Shown: positions 17,069 to 26,735, counted from the stretch's first letter. The stretch: 64,000 nt of DNA from Corynebacterium jeikeium (GCF_000738175.1 NZ_JFCH01000046.1:1-64000); one strand, 5' to 3'. The notes: a model not told the origin generated them from the sequence alone. Numbers and translations: made by a program.

Positions 17069-18006
17069 CTGATTGGCCCATCGTCTGACCAATTGCGCTT
17101 GGAAGCCACGACCTCCAAGTCCGACCACAGCACCAGCTCAGCATCTATATTCTGAGCCTCAGAGCTCATCTCCATAAGGAACATGACATCCCGAACCATG
17201 GTTGGAATGAGGTTTTTCTTCACCACGTAGTCCCGGATCACGCGCCGAATATTCACGTCGGCGGTTAGCTCATTTTCTGCTACCGCGTCGAAAGCTGCCG
17301 GAATCGACACTTCGGCCTTGTACAGATCTGCAATGTCGTAAACGAAAGCGCGCTCCGTACCTTGGTGGACCATCCCAAGCGATGGAACGAACCCTAACGA
17401 TGCAATGACCGCATGTGCCACGCCGTACAGCGCCGCATTCGCCGCGGTTAGAGTTCGATTGATCGGGTCGCCACTAGAAAAATTCTGCGGATCGTAATTC
17501 CGTTTCTTCCAAGTCACACCGGTCCGCGCGGCCTCGGCCTGATAGATCTTCTTCATCCGAGATCCTTCACGTCCGCGAAGCTGCGCCATCGTCGCACGCG
17601 AAATATCTTCGCCAGGGAAGCGCATGGCGTACATCTGTCTGGCACAGAAAAGCCTGCGGCGCTGGTTGCTTACTATTGACGCCTGCGCCTCCGCCGCTGC
17701 CGAAGAATTCGATAGCGAACGACCGGATGCGTAGTAGCGCACACCCTTTTCTCCAACCCATACGACAGAAACTCCCGAATCTCCCAGAAGTGCCATCGCT
17801 GCATATGTCACTTTCGTGCCTGGGCCAAGCAGTAAGGCAGCAATACCTGCAGCAGGCACGTGGGTGATGCCGCGTTCATCCGCGAAGGTAACAGCGTTGT
17901 TGTCACGATTGACCACGCATCGCTCGGCGTACAGAAAGGAAATCCGATCCTGCACGCGCGGCAGGATGGGACGATCCATGGGCGACTTTGAGGGGTGCGG
18001 CGCCAT
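17065..18006 (-). CDS. cas1: CRISPR-associated integrase Cas1
   Basis: A 313-residue type I-E Cas1, the catalytic subunit of spacer integration. The metal-binding residues of the family are intact: E147 (RGREGSRMK), H214 (GMVHQGTERAF) and D227 (YDIADLYK). The N-terminal beta domain includes HVPAAGIAALLLGPGTKVTY and VWVGEKGVRYYASG, as in E. coli Cas1. The gene begins 10 bases after cas6e and overlaps cas2. An internal ATG at 17979 could also serve as start. The intact active site implies the array can still grow. Confidence 0.95.
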   Translation of the reverse strand: MAPHPSKSPMDRPILPRVQDRISFLYAERCVVNRDNNAVTFADERGITHVPAAGIAALLLGPGTKVTYAAMALLGDSGVSVVWVGEKGVRYYASGRSLSNSSAAAEAQASIVSNQRRRLFCARQMYAMRFPGEDISRATMAQLRGREGSRMKKIYQAEAARTGVTWKKRNYDPQNFSSGDPINRTLTAANAALYGVAHAVIASLGFVPSLGMVHQGTERAFVYDIADLYKAEVSIPAAFDAVAENELTADVNIRRVIRDYVVKKNLIPTMVRDVMFLMEMSSEAQNIDAELVLWSDLEVVASKRNWSDDGPIR

Positions 18007-18016
18007 AGCTCAAGCC

Positions 18017-18691
18017 TTACCTTGTCTTGCTCGGGGTGGGCTTGGCCAGAGTCAATAGACCACAACCATAGGCTTTTCCCCGGCCAATGCCCTCGACAAG
18101 TGACTTTCTAAAGGATTCAACATCGTCGATCTGCAGAGTACCTCGGTATCTCACCGTGCCAATAACAACCTGGCGACCCTTCGGATTCTTCGCCAGCTTC
18201 GAAAAGCGCAGTGTCTTGCGCTCCACGATCAGGGTCTCCAGCGGGGTGAAGCCACAGCCTTTAGCTTTGGTGTTGAACCATTCCAACTGAGCTTCCTCGC
18301 CCACCAGTGCGGTGAGTTTGCCACGGGTGCCCCGTGGAGAGCCGGGAGCCTTCTTGGCTGCCACAGGGTTCAGCACAACTTCGTAATGCCACTGTTGGCC
18401 ATCCGCGAGTGTTTCTAACAGGCGGTTGTAGCTTGCCTTCTGCGGATCGCTTTCGGAACCGGTTTGCTCTGAGATCTTGGTCGGATCGCAGCTATCCGGT
18501 CCAACGATGTACACAGAATGTTCGTCGGCTCCCCGAACCTTGCCGTCATGGCGCCAGAGGATTCGTTCCTTCTCGCTTACTTCCTTGGGGAAGCAGCTCA
18601 GAACTGCTGCATGCATAGCCTGCGGATTTCCCAGCAACTTTCGTGCTTGACGGCTGCTGGGGTTGAGGTGAAGTCGAGTGAAGGTCGTCAT
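18017..18691 (-). CDS. cas6e: CRISPR RNA endonuclease Cas6e
   Basis: A 224-residue Cas6e/CasE that cuts at the base of the repeat hairpin and stays on the crRNA 3' handle in Cascade. Family features are the N-terminal strand MTTFTRLHLNPSSRQARKLL, the catalytic His in NPQAMHAAV (H27) and the C-terminal glycine-rich loop GIGRGKAYGCGLLTLA. Its substrate hairpin matches the array repeat. The start overlaps the cas5 stop by four bases. Confidence 0.93.
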   Translation of the reverse strand: MTTFTRLHLNPSSRQARKLLGNPQAMHAAVLSCFPKEVSEKERILWRHDGKVRGADEHSVYIVGPDSCDPTKISEQTGSESDPQKASYNRLLETLADGQQWHYEVVLNPVAAKKAPGSPRGTRGKLTALVGEEAQLEWFNTKAKGCGFTPLETLIVERKTLRFSKLAKNPKGRQVVIGTVRYRGTLQIDDVESFRKSLVEGIGRGKAYGCGLLTLAKPTPSKTR

Positions 18692-19395
18692 GCCTGCATC
18701 ACCGCTTCCATAAATGGGTCGTTGGTCGAACCGAGGTCATTCTTGACGGGCACCCCGGTCTTGTCTTGGACGACGTCTCGCCAGCCATACTCCCGGTGCT
18801 CTTGAGAGAAGGAGATTGGTACGTCGCGTCTGGCTATGCCGGTTTCACCCTGGGTGGCGTCACGAAAAATAGGCAGCGAGAGCTTCTGCGCCCGAGTCTT
18901 CCTGTGCGCACGGGTAGCCTGCCAGTCGGTGGCACGCAGTGCGTCGACGGCCGAACCACGGAAGGTTCCGAGGTAGAGGTTCGGGGGAGCGGGGCACGAA
19001 CGGCGCCCAAGGAATAACGGGAAACGTGGTCGTTGGACGGCGCTGGCGAGTTCGTCGATGAAGGAATCGTTGTCCGATCCGACAGCCGCGACGAAAACAG
19101 CATCCTCAAGGTAGTAGCGCGTGACCAGGTTCGCGTTGTCCTTTGGCCTTTTCTGCCAGGGCTGGGCAGTCTGGTAATCCCGCAGTAGGGAACCAGGCTG
19201 ATCCACACGAACGGCGAACGTTAGAGCTGCAAGGTCTTGTAGATCGTCAGTGCGCTGGCGCCCTTGTGCAGCGGCTAGAAGCCCCAGCACACCGGACTTG
19301 GTAGGCACCTGCTCGGTGGCGCGTTGCTTGAATCGGCTAGTCGCGCCCCACGATTGCATAGGGCCGGAAAGCCTAAGTAGAAGGGTAGAAGGCAT
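18688..19395 (-). CDS. cas5e: Cascade subunit Cas5e
   Basis: A 235-residue Cas5/CasD that binds the 5' handle of the crRNA in Cascade. The N-terminal signature LLLRLSGPMQSWG, followed by RATEQVPTKSGVLGLLAAA, is diagnostic of the subtype. Further family sequence includes RYYLEDAVFVAAV and PRFPLFLGRRSCPP-like residues (written here PLFLGRRSCPAPP). The ATG overlaps the cas7 TAA by one base and the stop overlaps the cas6e start, so the three are translated as a unit. Confidence 0.94.
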   Translation of the reverse strand: MPSTLLLRLSGPMQSWGATSRFKQRATEQVPTKSGVLGLLAAAQGRQRTDDLQDLAALTFAVRVDQPGSLLRDYQTAQPWQKRPKDNANLVTRYYLEDAVFVAAVGSDNDSFIDELASAVQRPRFPLFLGRRSCPAPPNLYLGTFRGSAVDALRATDWQATRAHRKTRAQKLSLPIFRDATQGETGIARRDVPISFSQEHREYGWRDVVQDKTGVPVKNDLGSTNDPFMEAVMQA

Positions 19396-20525
19396 TAGTG
19401 CTCCTGGGTGGCAGCTTCTGCGACAGCTTCGACGAGCTCGGGCAGAGTGGTCTTCTTGGCCAGATCGATCTCGATGAAAGCGTCCGCCAGATCTCCCAAG
19501 GACATCACGAAGGCAGCCTGCGGGACGAACCCGTAGGTGTTCTGGATCTGCTCGGCCTCGCGGGCCAGCCGGTCGGCAGCGGACTTGCGGCGGCCCTGGT
19601 TGTTCTCGGAGACTACCGGTTCCTCGAAGGCGTTGACTAGGGAGATGGAGCGGTCATTCCGGACGGTGACGTACACGAGCTCCGGCACACTGTTGTGTGC
19701 GAAGGTGTTCTGCTTACCAGTCGGCAGTGAGGTGATGAAGCTGTTGGTGAATGCCTTGATGGCTTCAGCGGTGGCATCCTGGTTGCCGAGGTTTTCGGCG
19801 AGCGAATCAACGTCAATCGTGGCGAATCGGTAGAGTGTCGAAGACATCATCTGAACGGTGCCCATCATAGCTGCACCGACCTCTTCGTCGGCCTCCACCA
19901 TGTCGTCGACCGCGGTGTAGAAGTCGAACTCCGGCTCGGATTCATGCACGCCAATAGCGTGTGCGACCTGGACGGATGCGTCGACGTTGAAGTCCGGGGC
20001 TTCTGCGACCATACGGCCGAACATGCTGATGTCCACGCCATGTTCTTGGTCGAACAGCACAGATACTTCCCTCTTCGGGAACTTACTTTCTTCGCGGTGG
20101 TCGATTGCGTACTGGGCCAGGTTGCTCACCTGTCGGACGCTTAGGAAGAGCAAGTATCCGAGTTCAGACTTCTGTTCTACTTCCTCACCTTCAGCCTTTG
20201 CGGTCTTCCTCTTGGTCAGCTTGAAGCCAGCAGCGGTGAAGACCTTCTCGGAAAGGGTGGTTGCTTCGGCTTCTTCGATGGAAGTATCCAGCTCTTGGAT
20301 GCGGTCTGCGACCAGCTCGATTGCGCGACGGGTACGGTATCCCACGAAGCCAGTGGGGAACTTCTCGCCAAAATCCTTGCGGATGGCACGCTTCCAGGCT
20401 TGGGAGGAAACACGCTGACGTGGCGCACCGCCGAAAATCGCAGTCTTCGGAGCGCCTGTATCGTCACGGTTAATCAGGCTCGGTGGAAGGGTCTGCAGGG
20501 CGTGGAAATCAATGGTGATGGACAT
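19395..20525 (-). CDS. cas7e: Cascade backbone subunit Cas7e
   Basis: A 376-residue Cas7/CasC, the protein that forms the six-copy backbone along the crRNA spacer. The start at 20525 is chosen because GAAAGGAATCTCTCC lies upstream and MSITIDFHALQTLPPS is the usual beginning. The hallmark region SLINRDDTGAPKTAIFGG and RQRVSSQAWKRAIRKDF is intact. Near the C-terminus PVVSENNQGRRKSAADRL also fits. Family length is about 360-380, so the protein is complete. Confidence 0.95.
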   Translation of the reverse strand: MSITIDFHALQTLPPSLINRDDTGAPKTAIFGGAPRQRVSSQAWKRAIRKDFGEKFPTGFVGYRTRRAIELVADRIQELDTSIEEAEATTLSEKVFTAAGFKLTKRKTAKAEGEEVEQKSELGYLLFLSVRQVSNLAQYAIDHREESKFPKREVSVLFDQEHGVDISMFGRMVAEAPDFNVDASVQVAHAIGVHESEPEFDFYTAVDDMVEADEEVGAAMMGTVQMMSSTLYRFATIDVDSLAENLGNQDATAEAIKAFTNSFITSLPTGKQNTFAHNSVPELVYVTVRNDRSISLVNAFEEPVVSENNQGRRKSAADRLAREAEQIQNTYGFVPQAAFVMSLGDLADAFIEIDLAKKTTLPELVEAVAEAATQEH

Positions 20526-20553
20526 GGAGAGATTCCTTTCGAAATGAACAGTT

Positions 20554-21189
20554 TTAGTTTTCTTGGGTAGTAGCGGAGCCGTCGATGTCGCGCGGGTAGC
20601 GTGCAAAGGCGAAGTCGCGACCCCACCGCAGTAGCACGCCATTGCGAGTGCGTGGGTTCGAGAGTTTGCGCAGATCCGCGGCGAACCAGCCGTAGTTAAA
20701 ACGGAGGTCGTTGGATCGGAGCAGCGAAATGAGGGAGCGGGTTTGGATCAGCCGGGACTGGGCGGTCCGAGCAAGCACCAGCGCGTCGAAGCGACCCTTG
20801 ATAGATTTCGATTCGCTGGTCTGAGATAGCCGGCCACAGGCACTGGCAAACGAATGGGATTCATCGTGTACCTCGTGAGTCGCGCCTTGCATGTGGAACG
20901 CGAAGAACGTAAGCGCGTGAAATGCTGCCTCCTCGGATGGGGAAGGGGTATCACCACGTCCAACCTCCTTTTCGGACAGAGGTACAACTAGGGAAGAAAG
21001 AACGCTTTCGAAAACTAGGGGGTTTTTGTCTACGGGCTGGCCAGCCGACTTCCGAAGTTCCGCGAGCGTGCCGCGAGCCCTGGCCTGGTTCGGGTAACCA
21101 GTCCGGCCGAGATAGTCGGTCTGAAGCTGGCTACAGGTGGCAGCGACCGCTGAACTCAGCCGTGGCCGGTCATCAGTTACTTGTTCCAT
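20554..21189 (-). CDS. cse2: Cascade small subunit Cse2
   Basis: A 211-residue Cse2/CasB, the small subunit that lies along the belly of Cascade and stabilises the R-loop. It is mostly helical. Family-like stretches are RARGTLAELRKSAGQP at the N-terminus, EEAAFHALTFFAFHMQG in the middle and LRFNYGWFAADLRKL near the end. It is longer than the E. coli protein (about 160) but normal for actinobacterial members. It sits between cse1 and cas7 with gaps of 45 and 28 bases. Confidence 0.9.
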   Translation of the reverse strand: MEQVTDDRPRLSSAVAATCSQLQTDYLGRTGYPNQARARGTLAELRKSAGQPVDKNPLVFESVLSSLVVPLSEKEVGRGDTPSPSEEAAFHALTFFAFHMQGATHEVHDESHSFASACGRLSQTSESKSIKGRFDALVLARTAQSRLIQTRSLISLLRSNDLRFNYGWFAADLRKLSNPRTRNGVLLRWGRDFAFARYPRDIDGSATTQEN

Positions 21190-21234
21190 GGTTTTCCTAT
21201 TCTTGGTGTATCTAGCGGTGAAAGTTGAGAATGC

Positions 21235-22869
21235 TTAGCGCGGAACGGTACGCGGAAGAATTTCACGGAGCTTCCTCTGCAGCCAGCTCATGACTGTTCC
21301 AGCGGACACGAAGCGCTCATCATCGTTAGACTCGATGATCCTGCCGACCAGTGCCTTGGGGCCGGCACCGACGAGAAGCACGTCTGCGTGTTCTAGGACA
21401 GCGTTGCGAACGGTCATCTCCCAAGCTTTCAGCCGGGGCTCTAGATCTGCGCCGTGCAGAGACTTCATCCATTCGCTGAATTTCGGTTCTAGCTCGGCTA
21501 GGAGAGTGTCCGTTGCAGCTGGCTGGAATTCGTAGTCTCCACCCGCAGCCTGGAAGAGCTGACCTGCAAAGCTGCCCAGCATTGTTCCAGCCTGGCTAGT
21601 TGCTGCTGCTAGGTTGAGCACTGCCTGACGTTGGTCGAGCGCGGACTTAGGAAGAATTTCTAGCGGCAACTCGATTTGCGTGCTGATGCTAATGCCCACG
21701 ACGGCGCTATTGGGCCCGTACTCCATGGAAGTCATGGAGACGTTCAAGGTTTCCGGCAGATCAACCTCGTTCTCCTTGAGATAAGCAAGCTGGTCGATCG
21801 TCTTAGGACGTTTAGGGGCTCGGTTTTTAGCGTCGTAAACCGGGTCGGTTTCCAACGCGATCAACGGTTCCAAACTGCGCCACATTGTCCGCTGGGAATC
21901 GAGAGGCTTGGGGTAGTAGACGTCCAGAGTTTTCGTGGACTTGTTCTTGCTGAAACGGTAGGGCGTCATCGGATCGTCCTGGATATTTGCATTTGCATTG
22001 GGAATGCGATCCCCGTTCGAGACAAGAACCCGAGTGATCAGACCTTCGTTCGGGAAAAGCCGGATTCGCCTGGATTGCCAGGTCAGAATTTCAGCCGGCC
22101 CCTTGGGGTAGATGCCATCTTTGTTTGCAGGATCCAGGCGTTGAGCGGAGGTGTCTGGTTCGCGTTCCCACACGGGATGGTCATCCTTTGCTTGGAGGGC
22201 TCCACCGGTGGTGTTCAATGCAAGGGTTTCCTGGAGGTTTTCCCCAAGAATGATCGTTGCAGTGATAGCGCCGGTCCAACCGGTGCCGATTGGGTAGCCC
22301 CTTCCGCCCTTGACACGGGGGTCACCAACGGCACCGGATTTGATCCCAGAATAGTCGTAGGCCTGAACGTAAATCAGCCAGCGAGCTGCCTCTGCAAAGG
22401 TGAGCGACAATAAGCCATCGCCGGCTCGGAGCGTGAAGTAGTCGTCTTCGAAATCCGGTACGATCCGTCGCACATCGGTAGTCGCGTTCTTGCTCGTATG
22501 CAGGTCAGCAACCTGCATGAAGGGTTGCTTTGGATCGAGAAGGTCAAAACGATCAGCGTAGCGCTCCAGATAGTTCAGAACGGCATTGTCTGGTTCGTTC
22601 TCCGCAGCGGCTTCCAGCCTGTCGGGAATCCATTCAGCCATATCCAGCTCTGTACCTGGACCGCTCTGCAATTCCTGGCGATGTGCGCACCAGTAAACCG
22701 TTAGCAGCAGGCGATAAATGGCGACGTCCTGCAAAGGGCTGTCACCACGAATGGATGCGACTGAATGGGAACCGTCGAAGATCTCGCGCAGGCTGAGCTC
22801 TGCAGCGGAGCCATCGGTCAGCGTAGTGAGAATCCACGGCTGATCGAGGAGGCTAAAGCTCTCCGTCAC
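21235..22869 (-). CDS. cse1: Cascade large subunit Cse1 (Cas8e)
   Basis: A 544-residue Cse1/CasA, which recognises the PAM and recruits Cas3. The GTG at 22869 is preferred: GAAAGGAAG lies seven bases upstream, and the protein then begins with the typical FSLLDQPWILTTLTDG. An in-frame ATG at 22929 would add 20 residues. Later segments include GTGWTGAITATIILGENL and YSGIKSGAVGDPRVKGGRGY. The C-terminal part is helical, as in the four-helix bundle of the family. It is about 125 bases downstream of cas3. Confidence 0.92.
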   Translation of the reverse strand: MTESFSLLDQPWILTTLTDGSAAELSLREIFDGSHSVASIRGDSPLQDVAIYRLLLTVYWCAHRQELQSGPGTELDMAEWIPDRLEAAAENEPDNAVLNYLERYADRFDLLDPKQPFMQVADLHTSKNATTDVRRIVPDFEDDYFTLRAGDGLLSLTFAEAARWLIYVQAYDYSGIKSGAVGDPRVKGGRGYPIGTGWTGAITATIILGENLQETLALNTTGGALQAKDDHPVWEREPDTSAQRLDPANKDGIYPKGPAEILTWQSRRIRLFPNEGLITRVLVSNGDRIPNANANIQDDPMTPYRFSKNKSTKTLDVYYPKPLDSQRTMWRSLEPLIALETDPVYDAKNRAPKRPKTIDQLAYLKENEVDLPETLNVSMTSMEYGPNSAVVGISISTQIELPLEILPKSALDQRQAVLNLAAATSQAGTMLGSFAGQLFQAAGGDYEFQPAATDTLLAELEPKFSEWMKSLHGADLEPRLKAWEMTVRNAVLEHADVLLVGAGPKALVGRIIESNDDERFVSAGTVMSWLQRKLREILPRTVPR

Positions 22870-22995
22870 GATAATTCTTCCTTTCGTGTGTAGTTCTGCT
22901 GTGTACTTTCGATATGCAGTTTTGGGCATATCCCTTTCTAAGGAGGTCGAAACAGCTTTTCATTTGTCCCTAAAGCTACTTGTAAATCAAACATT

Positions 22996-25848
22996 TCAGG
23001 CGCCTTTGCGAGATCCAGGGAACCCCTCGGTTCGCAGGCCGAAGAGCTCTGAGTAGCTAATCTTCACGTCCGCCAAGCTGGCCTCAAGGTTTTGGTCTAG
23101 GCGTAGCGCTACTTGTCCCCGGAGGAGGTAGTGGTCCTTCCATCCTTCTGGCGTTTGGTCTTCCAAAGCATCGACTGTGCGATCCCACACCTTGTCGGAG
23201 CGTGTGAACATCGTGGGTAGACGAACAGTGGAAGCAGCAAGCTGAAAGGCTGTATCGAAGTTGGGGATTGTCGTGTCTTCCACTACGCACTCAGATTGCT
23301 CGTTACCTGGTACGGGGAGAGGGCGATAGCCGTATTCATCATCGATGATCGGAATGACCTCGATGCTGTTATCGGCATCGCGGACGGAGGCCGTTGCTTT
23401 GATCTCCTCCTCTGAGCGATCGCGGACGAGCATCTCAAAGAGTGAATCCAACCGTTTGCCAGTTTCATCGGGGCTCGGTATACGGAAGACCTTCGATCGT
23501 GACTTATCGGAGTCGTCCTTGCCTCGACTACTTGTTTTGGATTCTTCCCACCGGGCTGCCCACGTTTCCGGAAAGTTATGATCCGCGTCGAGGTCGTATG
23601 CTCTTTGAACTAGTTCTGGAACGTCGGAGGGGCGCCGGAATCCTTTATCCACGACCTCTGTGGAGAGCAGTTGGTAAGTCGTGAGTAGCAATGCATCGTC
23701 GTAGATGTATTCGGTGCCGGAATCCCATACGGGAACTGGGTTCGTTTCTTCGACACCACGAATGTAGATGCGGGCATCACGTAGTTTTTCCGGCCGATCG
23801 CTGTCAGGCCGCTGGTGGCGATGCAAGCGCCCAGCTCGTTGAATAATCAGATCCATCGGTGCGATGTCGGTGATCAGTGCGTCGGCGTCGATATCAAGGC
23901 TCTGCTCGAGAGTCTGCGTACCGCATACGATGCGCAGGGTAGGGCGTCCTTGTTTTTTATGTGACGCCGGCCCCAGCTCGTTGAGGAGTTCTTCTTCGTG
24001 ACGGGCCCGATCGAGGCTGGTGAATGCGGAGTGATGGAGGCGAACCTCACCAGGAAATACTGAGTCCAGAGCCGTGAAAGCTTCTTGGGCACGCTTGATG
24101 GTGTTGCAAACGACAAGAATCACGCCGCCGTCGGAACAGAGCTCGGTGACGAGTTGTGTTAGCTCCTCAACGGAGTTATCGACGATCTCGACTTTGGCGT
24201 TCATGTCGTCGGGACGTGGGGCGACGGCCTGTTCTCTGATACCTTCCTCGGACACAAGAGTGAGAAGTGGATAACCTTCACCGGTTAGAGGAAGGTTTTC
24301 CGCACCTATCTGGCCACCGTAAGCAGCAACGAGCTCCTCTTTGCGGCTGGTCGGCAAGGTGGCGGACAGGAGGATAACTGGAACGCCGTATGCGGCGAGC
24401 CACCGCAAGGTTTCGGCGAGATATTCGTTAGTGTAGGTCGAGTAGGCGTGAACCTCATCGAAAATCACCACCTTCCCAGCGAGCGCCAGGTGCCGCAGCA
24501 TGGAGTGTCGAATTTGAAGCGCCATCATTAGAACTTGGTCGATGGTTCCGACCACGAAGTTGGATAACAGGCCGTTCTTGCGGCCGGACAGCCAGTCGGT
24601 GGCTATGACAGACCCATGGCCAGCACAATCCTCGCCGATGTCGCGGTAGCGGATCTCGCGGTAATCCTTATTGAGGCGGTTCTTGCTGTGGGCTAGATAG
24701 AGAGACGACACAGCAGAGCTTTCCGTGATGTTCTCAACCCAGCGGGAAAACCGTTTGAAAAGTCCGTTGGCCGTTGCCATTGTGGGTGCCGCTAGAATCG
24801 CGCCGCTGGCGCGATTGTGCTGGGCGAATAGTAGAGCCGCTTGGAGGGCGCCTTCAGTCTTCCCTTCTCCGGTTGGAGCTTCGATTATGAGTAGGGCCGG
24901 GCCGGGGGGCTTGGAGCTCAGTAGTTCTGCAATTGCGGTTTGAACGGGACGTGGAGTGGCGCTTTCTGGCCAGGAGAAGCTCGCGCGATAGTTTTCGGCA
25001 ACCTGAGCCGGATCTTTGCTGAAGTGTTTGAACTCGGTGTGGAGGTCGAACTTAGCTTTCGCCATTCCCAGCTTGATGCGATCAGCTTGAGAACCGCTAA
25101 AGCGAAGAGGGAAGAAATCGGTGTTGGAAGCCAGCCAGTCGCACATAACGGTGAACCCGGTGATGATCTGAATGGCTGTTGTTGGTGGCTTGCCTTCTAC
25201 GGCGTCAAGGGCAAGTTGAACGTTAGTGGTAGCGGCGAAAGCATCCAGAATCTCGTTGACGGCGCTTAGCCACTCGGGAGGATAGTTATTGACGAAGGTG
25301 GTTGCTGCCTTCCGGCCAGCCATGGTGAGCCAACCGTGGTGAGCTTCCACCGTTTGGGTTAGTGACAAAGCAACGGGAGCTTTGAGTCCATGTGTCTTTA
25401 GCCAGCGCTTCAGCAGTTCCCGAGAATAAAGCGGGTGGGCGAGGCTGGCGACACCCTCATCGGGACTAAGGTCTGGGATAGGGATGCCAGCGTCCTCGAG
25501 TGGATAGAGCAGTGGTGCGTTCGTTTCAGGGGAGCGAAGCTTGCGTAAGAACGGGCTGGAAATCTTACCGATGTCGTGGCTAACTACGAGGAAAACCGTG
25601 AGTGAGCGGATGTGTTCGGGGGAGAGTTTCGTAACGCGACTGAGGAAGTTCTTGATCTGTGGGGAGAGCCAGGAATCCCAAAGATAGGTTGCGACCGCAC
25701 CGGAATCGACGAGGTGCTGAACGAGCGACATTGGACCCGTCTCGTCTCCCGATTTAGCTAGGAATGCGCTGGCTGTGGGGGAGAAGCCGTCGACTATTCC
25801 GTTCCAGGAATCTAAATCGAACAGTGGTGCGCTGTGGGGGTCTGTCAT
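22996..25848 (-). CDS. cas3: CRISPR-associated nuclease-helicase Cas3
   Basis: A 950-residue Cas3 that unwinds and degrades DNA marked by Cascade. The N-terminal HD nuclease shows H45 (SLVQHLVDSG), HD at 91-92 (SHDIGK) and H170/H171 (VEAHHGW). The superfamily-2 helicase follows, with Walker A APTGEGKTEGAL near 325, DEVH near 464, SAT in LLSATLP, and QRAGRLHRHQR near 672. The C-terminal domain is present. All nuclease and ATPase residues I can check are intact. It is first in the cas operon; a repeat-like sequence lies 55 bases upstream of its start. Confidence 0.96.
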   Translation of the reverse strand: MTDPHSAPLFDLDSWNGIVDGFSPTASAFLAKSGDETGPMSLVQHLVDSGAVATYLWDSWLSPQIKNFLSRVTKLSPEHIRSLTVFLVVSHDIGKISSPFLRKLRSPETNAPLLYPLEDAGIPIPDLSPDEGVASLAHPLYSRELLKRWLKTHGLKAPVALSLTQTVEAHHGWLTMAGRKAATTFVNNYPPEWLSAVNEILDAFAATTNVQLALDAVEGKPPTTAIQIITGFTVMCDWLASNTDFFPLRFSGSQADRIKLGMAKAKFDLHTEFKHFSKDPAQVAENYRASFSWPESATPRPVQTAIAELLSSKPPGPALLIIEAPTGEGKTEGALQAALLFAQHNRASGAILAAPTMATANGLFKRFSRWVENITESSAVSSLYLAHSKNRLNKDYREIRYRDIGEDCAGHGSVIATDWLSGRKNGLLSNFVVGTIDQVLMMALQIRHSMLRHLALAGKVVIFDEVHAYSTYTNEYLAETLRWLAAYGVPVILLSATLPTSRKEELVAAYGGQIGAENLPLTGEGYPLLTLVSEEGIREQAVAPRPDDMNAKVEIVDNSVEELTQLVTELCSDGGVILVVCNTIKRAQEAFTALDSVFPGEVRLHHSAFTSLDRARHEEELLNELGPASHKKQGRPTLRIVCGTQTLEQSLDIDADALITDIAPMDLIIQRAGRLHRHQRPDSDRPEKLRDARIYIRGVEETNPVPVWDSGTEYIYDDALLLTTYQLLSTEVVDKGFRRPSDVPELVQRAYDLDADHNFPETWAARWEESKTSSRGKDDSDKSRSKVFRIPSPDETGKRLDSLFEMLVRDRSEEEIKATASVRDADNSIEVIPIIDDEYGYRPLPVPGNEQSECVVEDTTIPNFDTAFQLAASTVRLPTMFTRSDKVWDRTVDALEDQTPEGWKDHYLLRGQVALRLDQNLEASLADVKISYSELFGLRTEGFPGSRKGA

Positions 25849-25902
25849 GTCCGTTGGCTTTCGTAGTGTTGTGTTCTACAACCAAAGTTATCAGGGCATC
25901 AC

Positions 25903-25930
25903 ATGCTCCCCGCGCCAGCGGGGATTCCTT
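25903..25930 (+). repeat. Orphan CRISPR-repeat-like sequence upstream of cas3
   Basis: ATGCTCCCCGCGCCAGCG plus GGGATTCCTT matches the first 23 positions of the array repeat except the first base, including the whole hairpin, and diverges in the last five. It lies in crRNA orientation on the plus strand, opposite to the array, between the nitroreductase stop and the cas3 start. A single-copy repeat here could make a crRNA-like regulator, be the last trace of a second array, or serve as a hairpin insulating cas3 from upstream transcription. Confidence 0.75.
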
Positions 25931-25950
25931 AGAAACCAGGGCTTAACGCC

Positions 25951-26628
25951 CTACAGCCCCAACCCCTCAATCCCGTGCACCGTCACCGTCTCGGATAGTG
26001 CAACACGGCCCGGGGCGGTCTTGTACACCGGGCTGGATTCATCCGCCCGGCCGAAGGTCAGTGCAGTAACCAGCTTGTACTCCTCATCCACGCCCAGGAA
26101 CTCGCGCACCGTCGGCGCCAGTAGGGAGATCATGCCCTGGGGCACCCCGTGGTAGCCGTGGGCAGTCAGGGACAGCAGGAAGTTCTCGGCGTACGTCCCC
26201 TGGTCAAACGCCGCGCGAATGCGGTCGCCCATCAGCGGGATAAACATCAGCGCCGAGTACGGGGCGCCGAAGAAACGCAGGTTTTCGCGGACGAACTCCG
26301 TACGCGCCTCCTTATCCTCACGGGCAATGCCCAACAGGCCGTACATTTTCGCCGCCAACTCCATGGAACGCTGTGGGTGCACACCCTGGCCATAGTCGAT
26401 CGTGAAGTCGGGGTTAAGCCCGTTGGTATCGAACTCCTCGATCAGCGCGGCACTCAAATCCTTCAACTTTTGGCCACCGATCACGTGAACGTTCCACGGT
26501 TGCGTGTTGGAGTTCGAGGGCGCGGACTGGGCATCTAGCAGGATCTCCTTGATGTCCTCTGCCGGGATCTCGTCTGGCAGGAACGCGCGAGGGGAGTGGC
26601 GGTTACGTATAAATCCAGAAAAATTCAT
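25951..26628 (-). CDS. Nitroreductase-family protein (FMN-dependent)
   Basis: A 225-residue nitroreductase-like oxidoreductase. It begins MNFSGFIRNRHSPRAFLPDE, the RxS(P/R)RxF phosphate/FMN-binding start of the family, and contains SAPSNSNTQPWNVHVI, where the SNTQPW motif contacts FMN. GVPQGMISLLAPTVREFLG and LTFGRADE occur near the end. The physiological substrate is unknown; quinones or nitroaromatics are usual for the family. ATG 26628 is preferred to an upstream in-frame start that would add an unlikely basic leader. It is divergent from gluA. Confidence 0.85.
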   Translation of the reverse strand: MNFSGFIRNRHSPRAFLPDEIPAEDIKEILLDAQSAPSNSNTQPWNVHVIGGQKLKDLSAALIEEFDTNGLNPDFTIDYGQGVHPQRSMELAAKMYGLLGIAREDKEARTEFVRENLRFFGAPYSALMFIPLMGDRIRAAFDQGTYAENFLLSLTAHGYHGVPQGMISLLAPTVREFLGVDEEYKLVTALTFGRADESSPVYKTAPGRVALSETVTVHGIEGLGL

Positions 26629-26735
26629 GCTCGCCACCGTACGCTCTTTTCTGTTTCCAACACCGTCTATCGTCGCCTGCTCCCAGCGATCACGTGGATG
26701 GGCAACCATCCCCTTTAACGAGCTCACCCTAAGGG

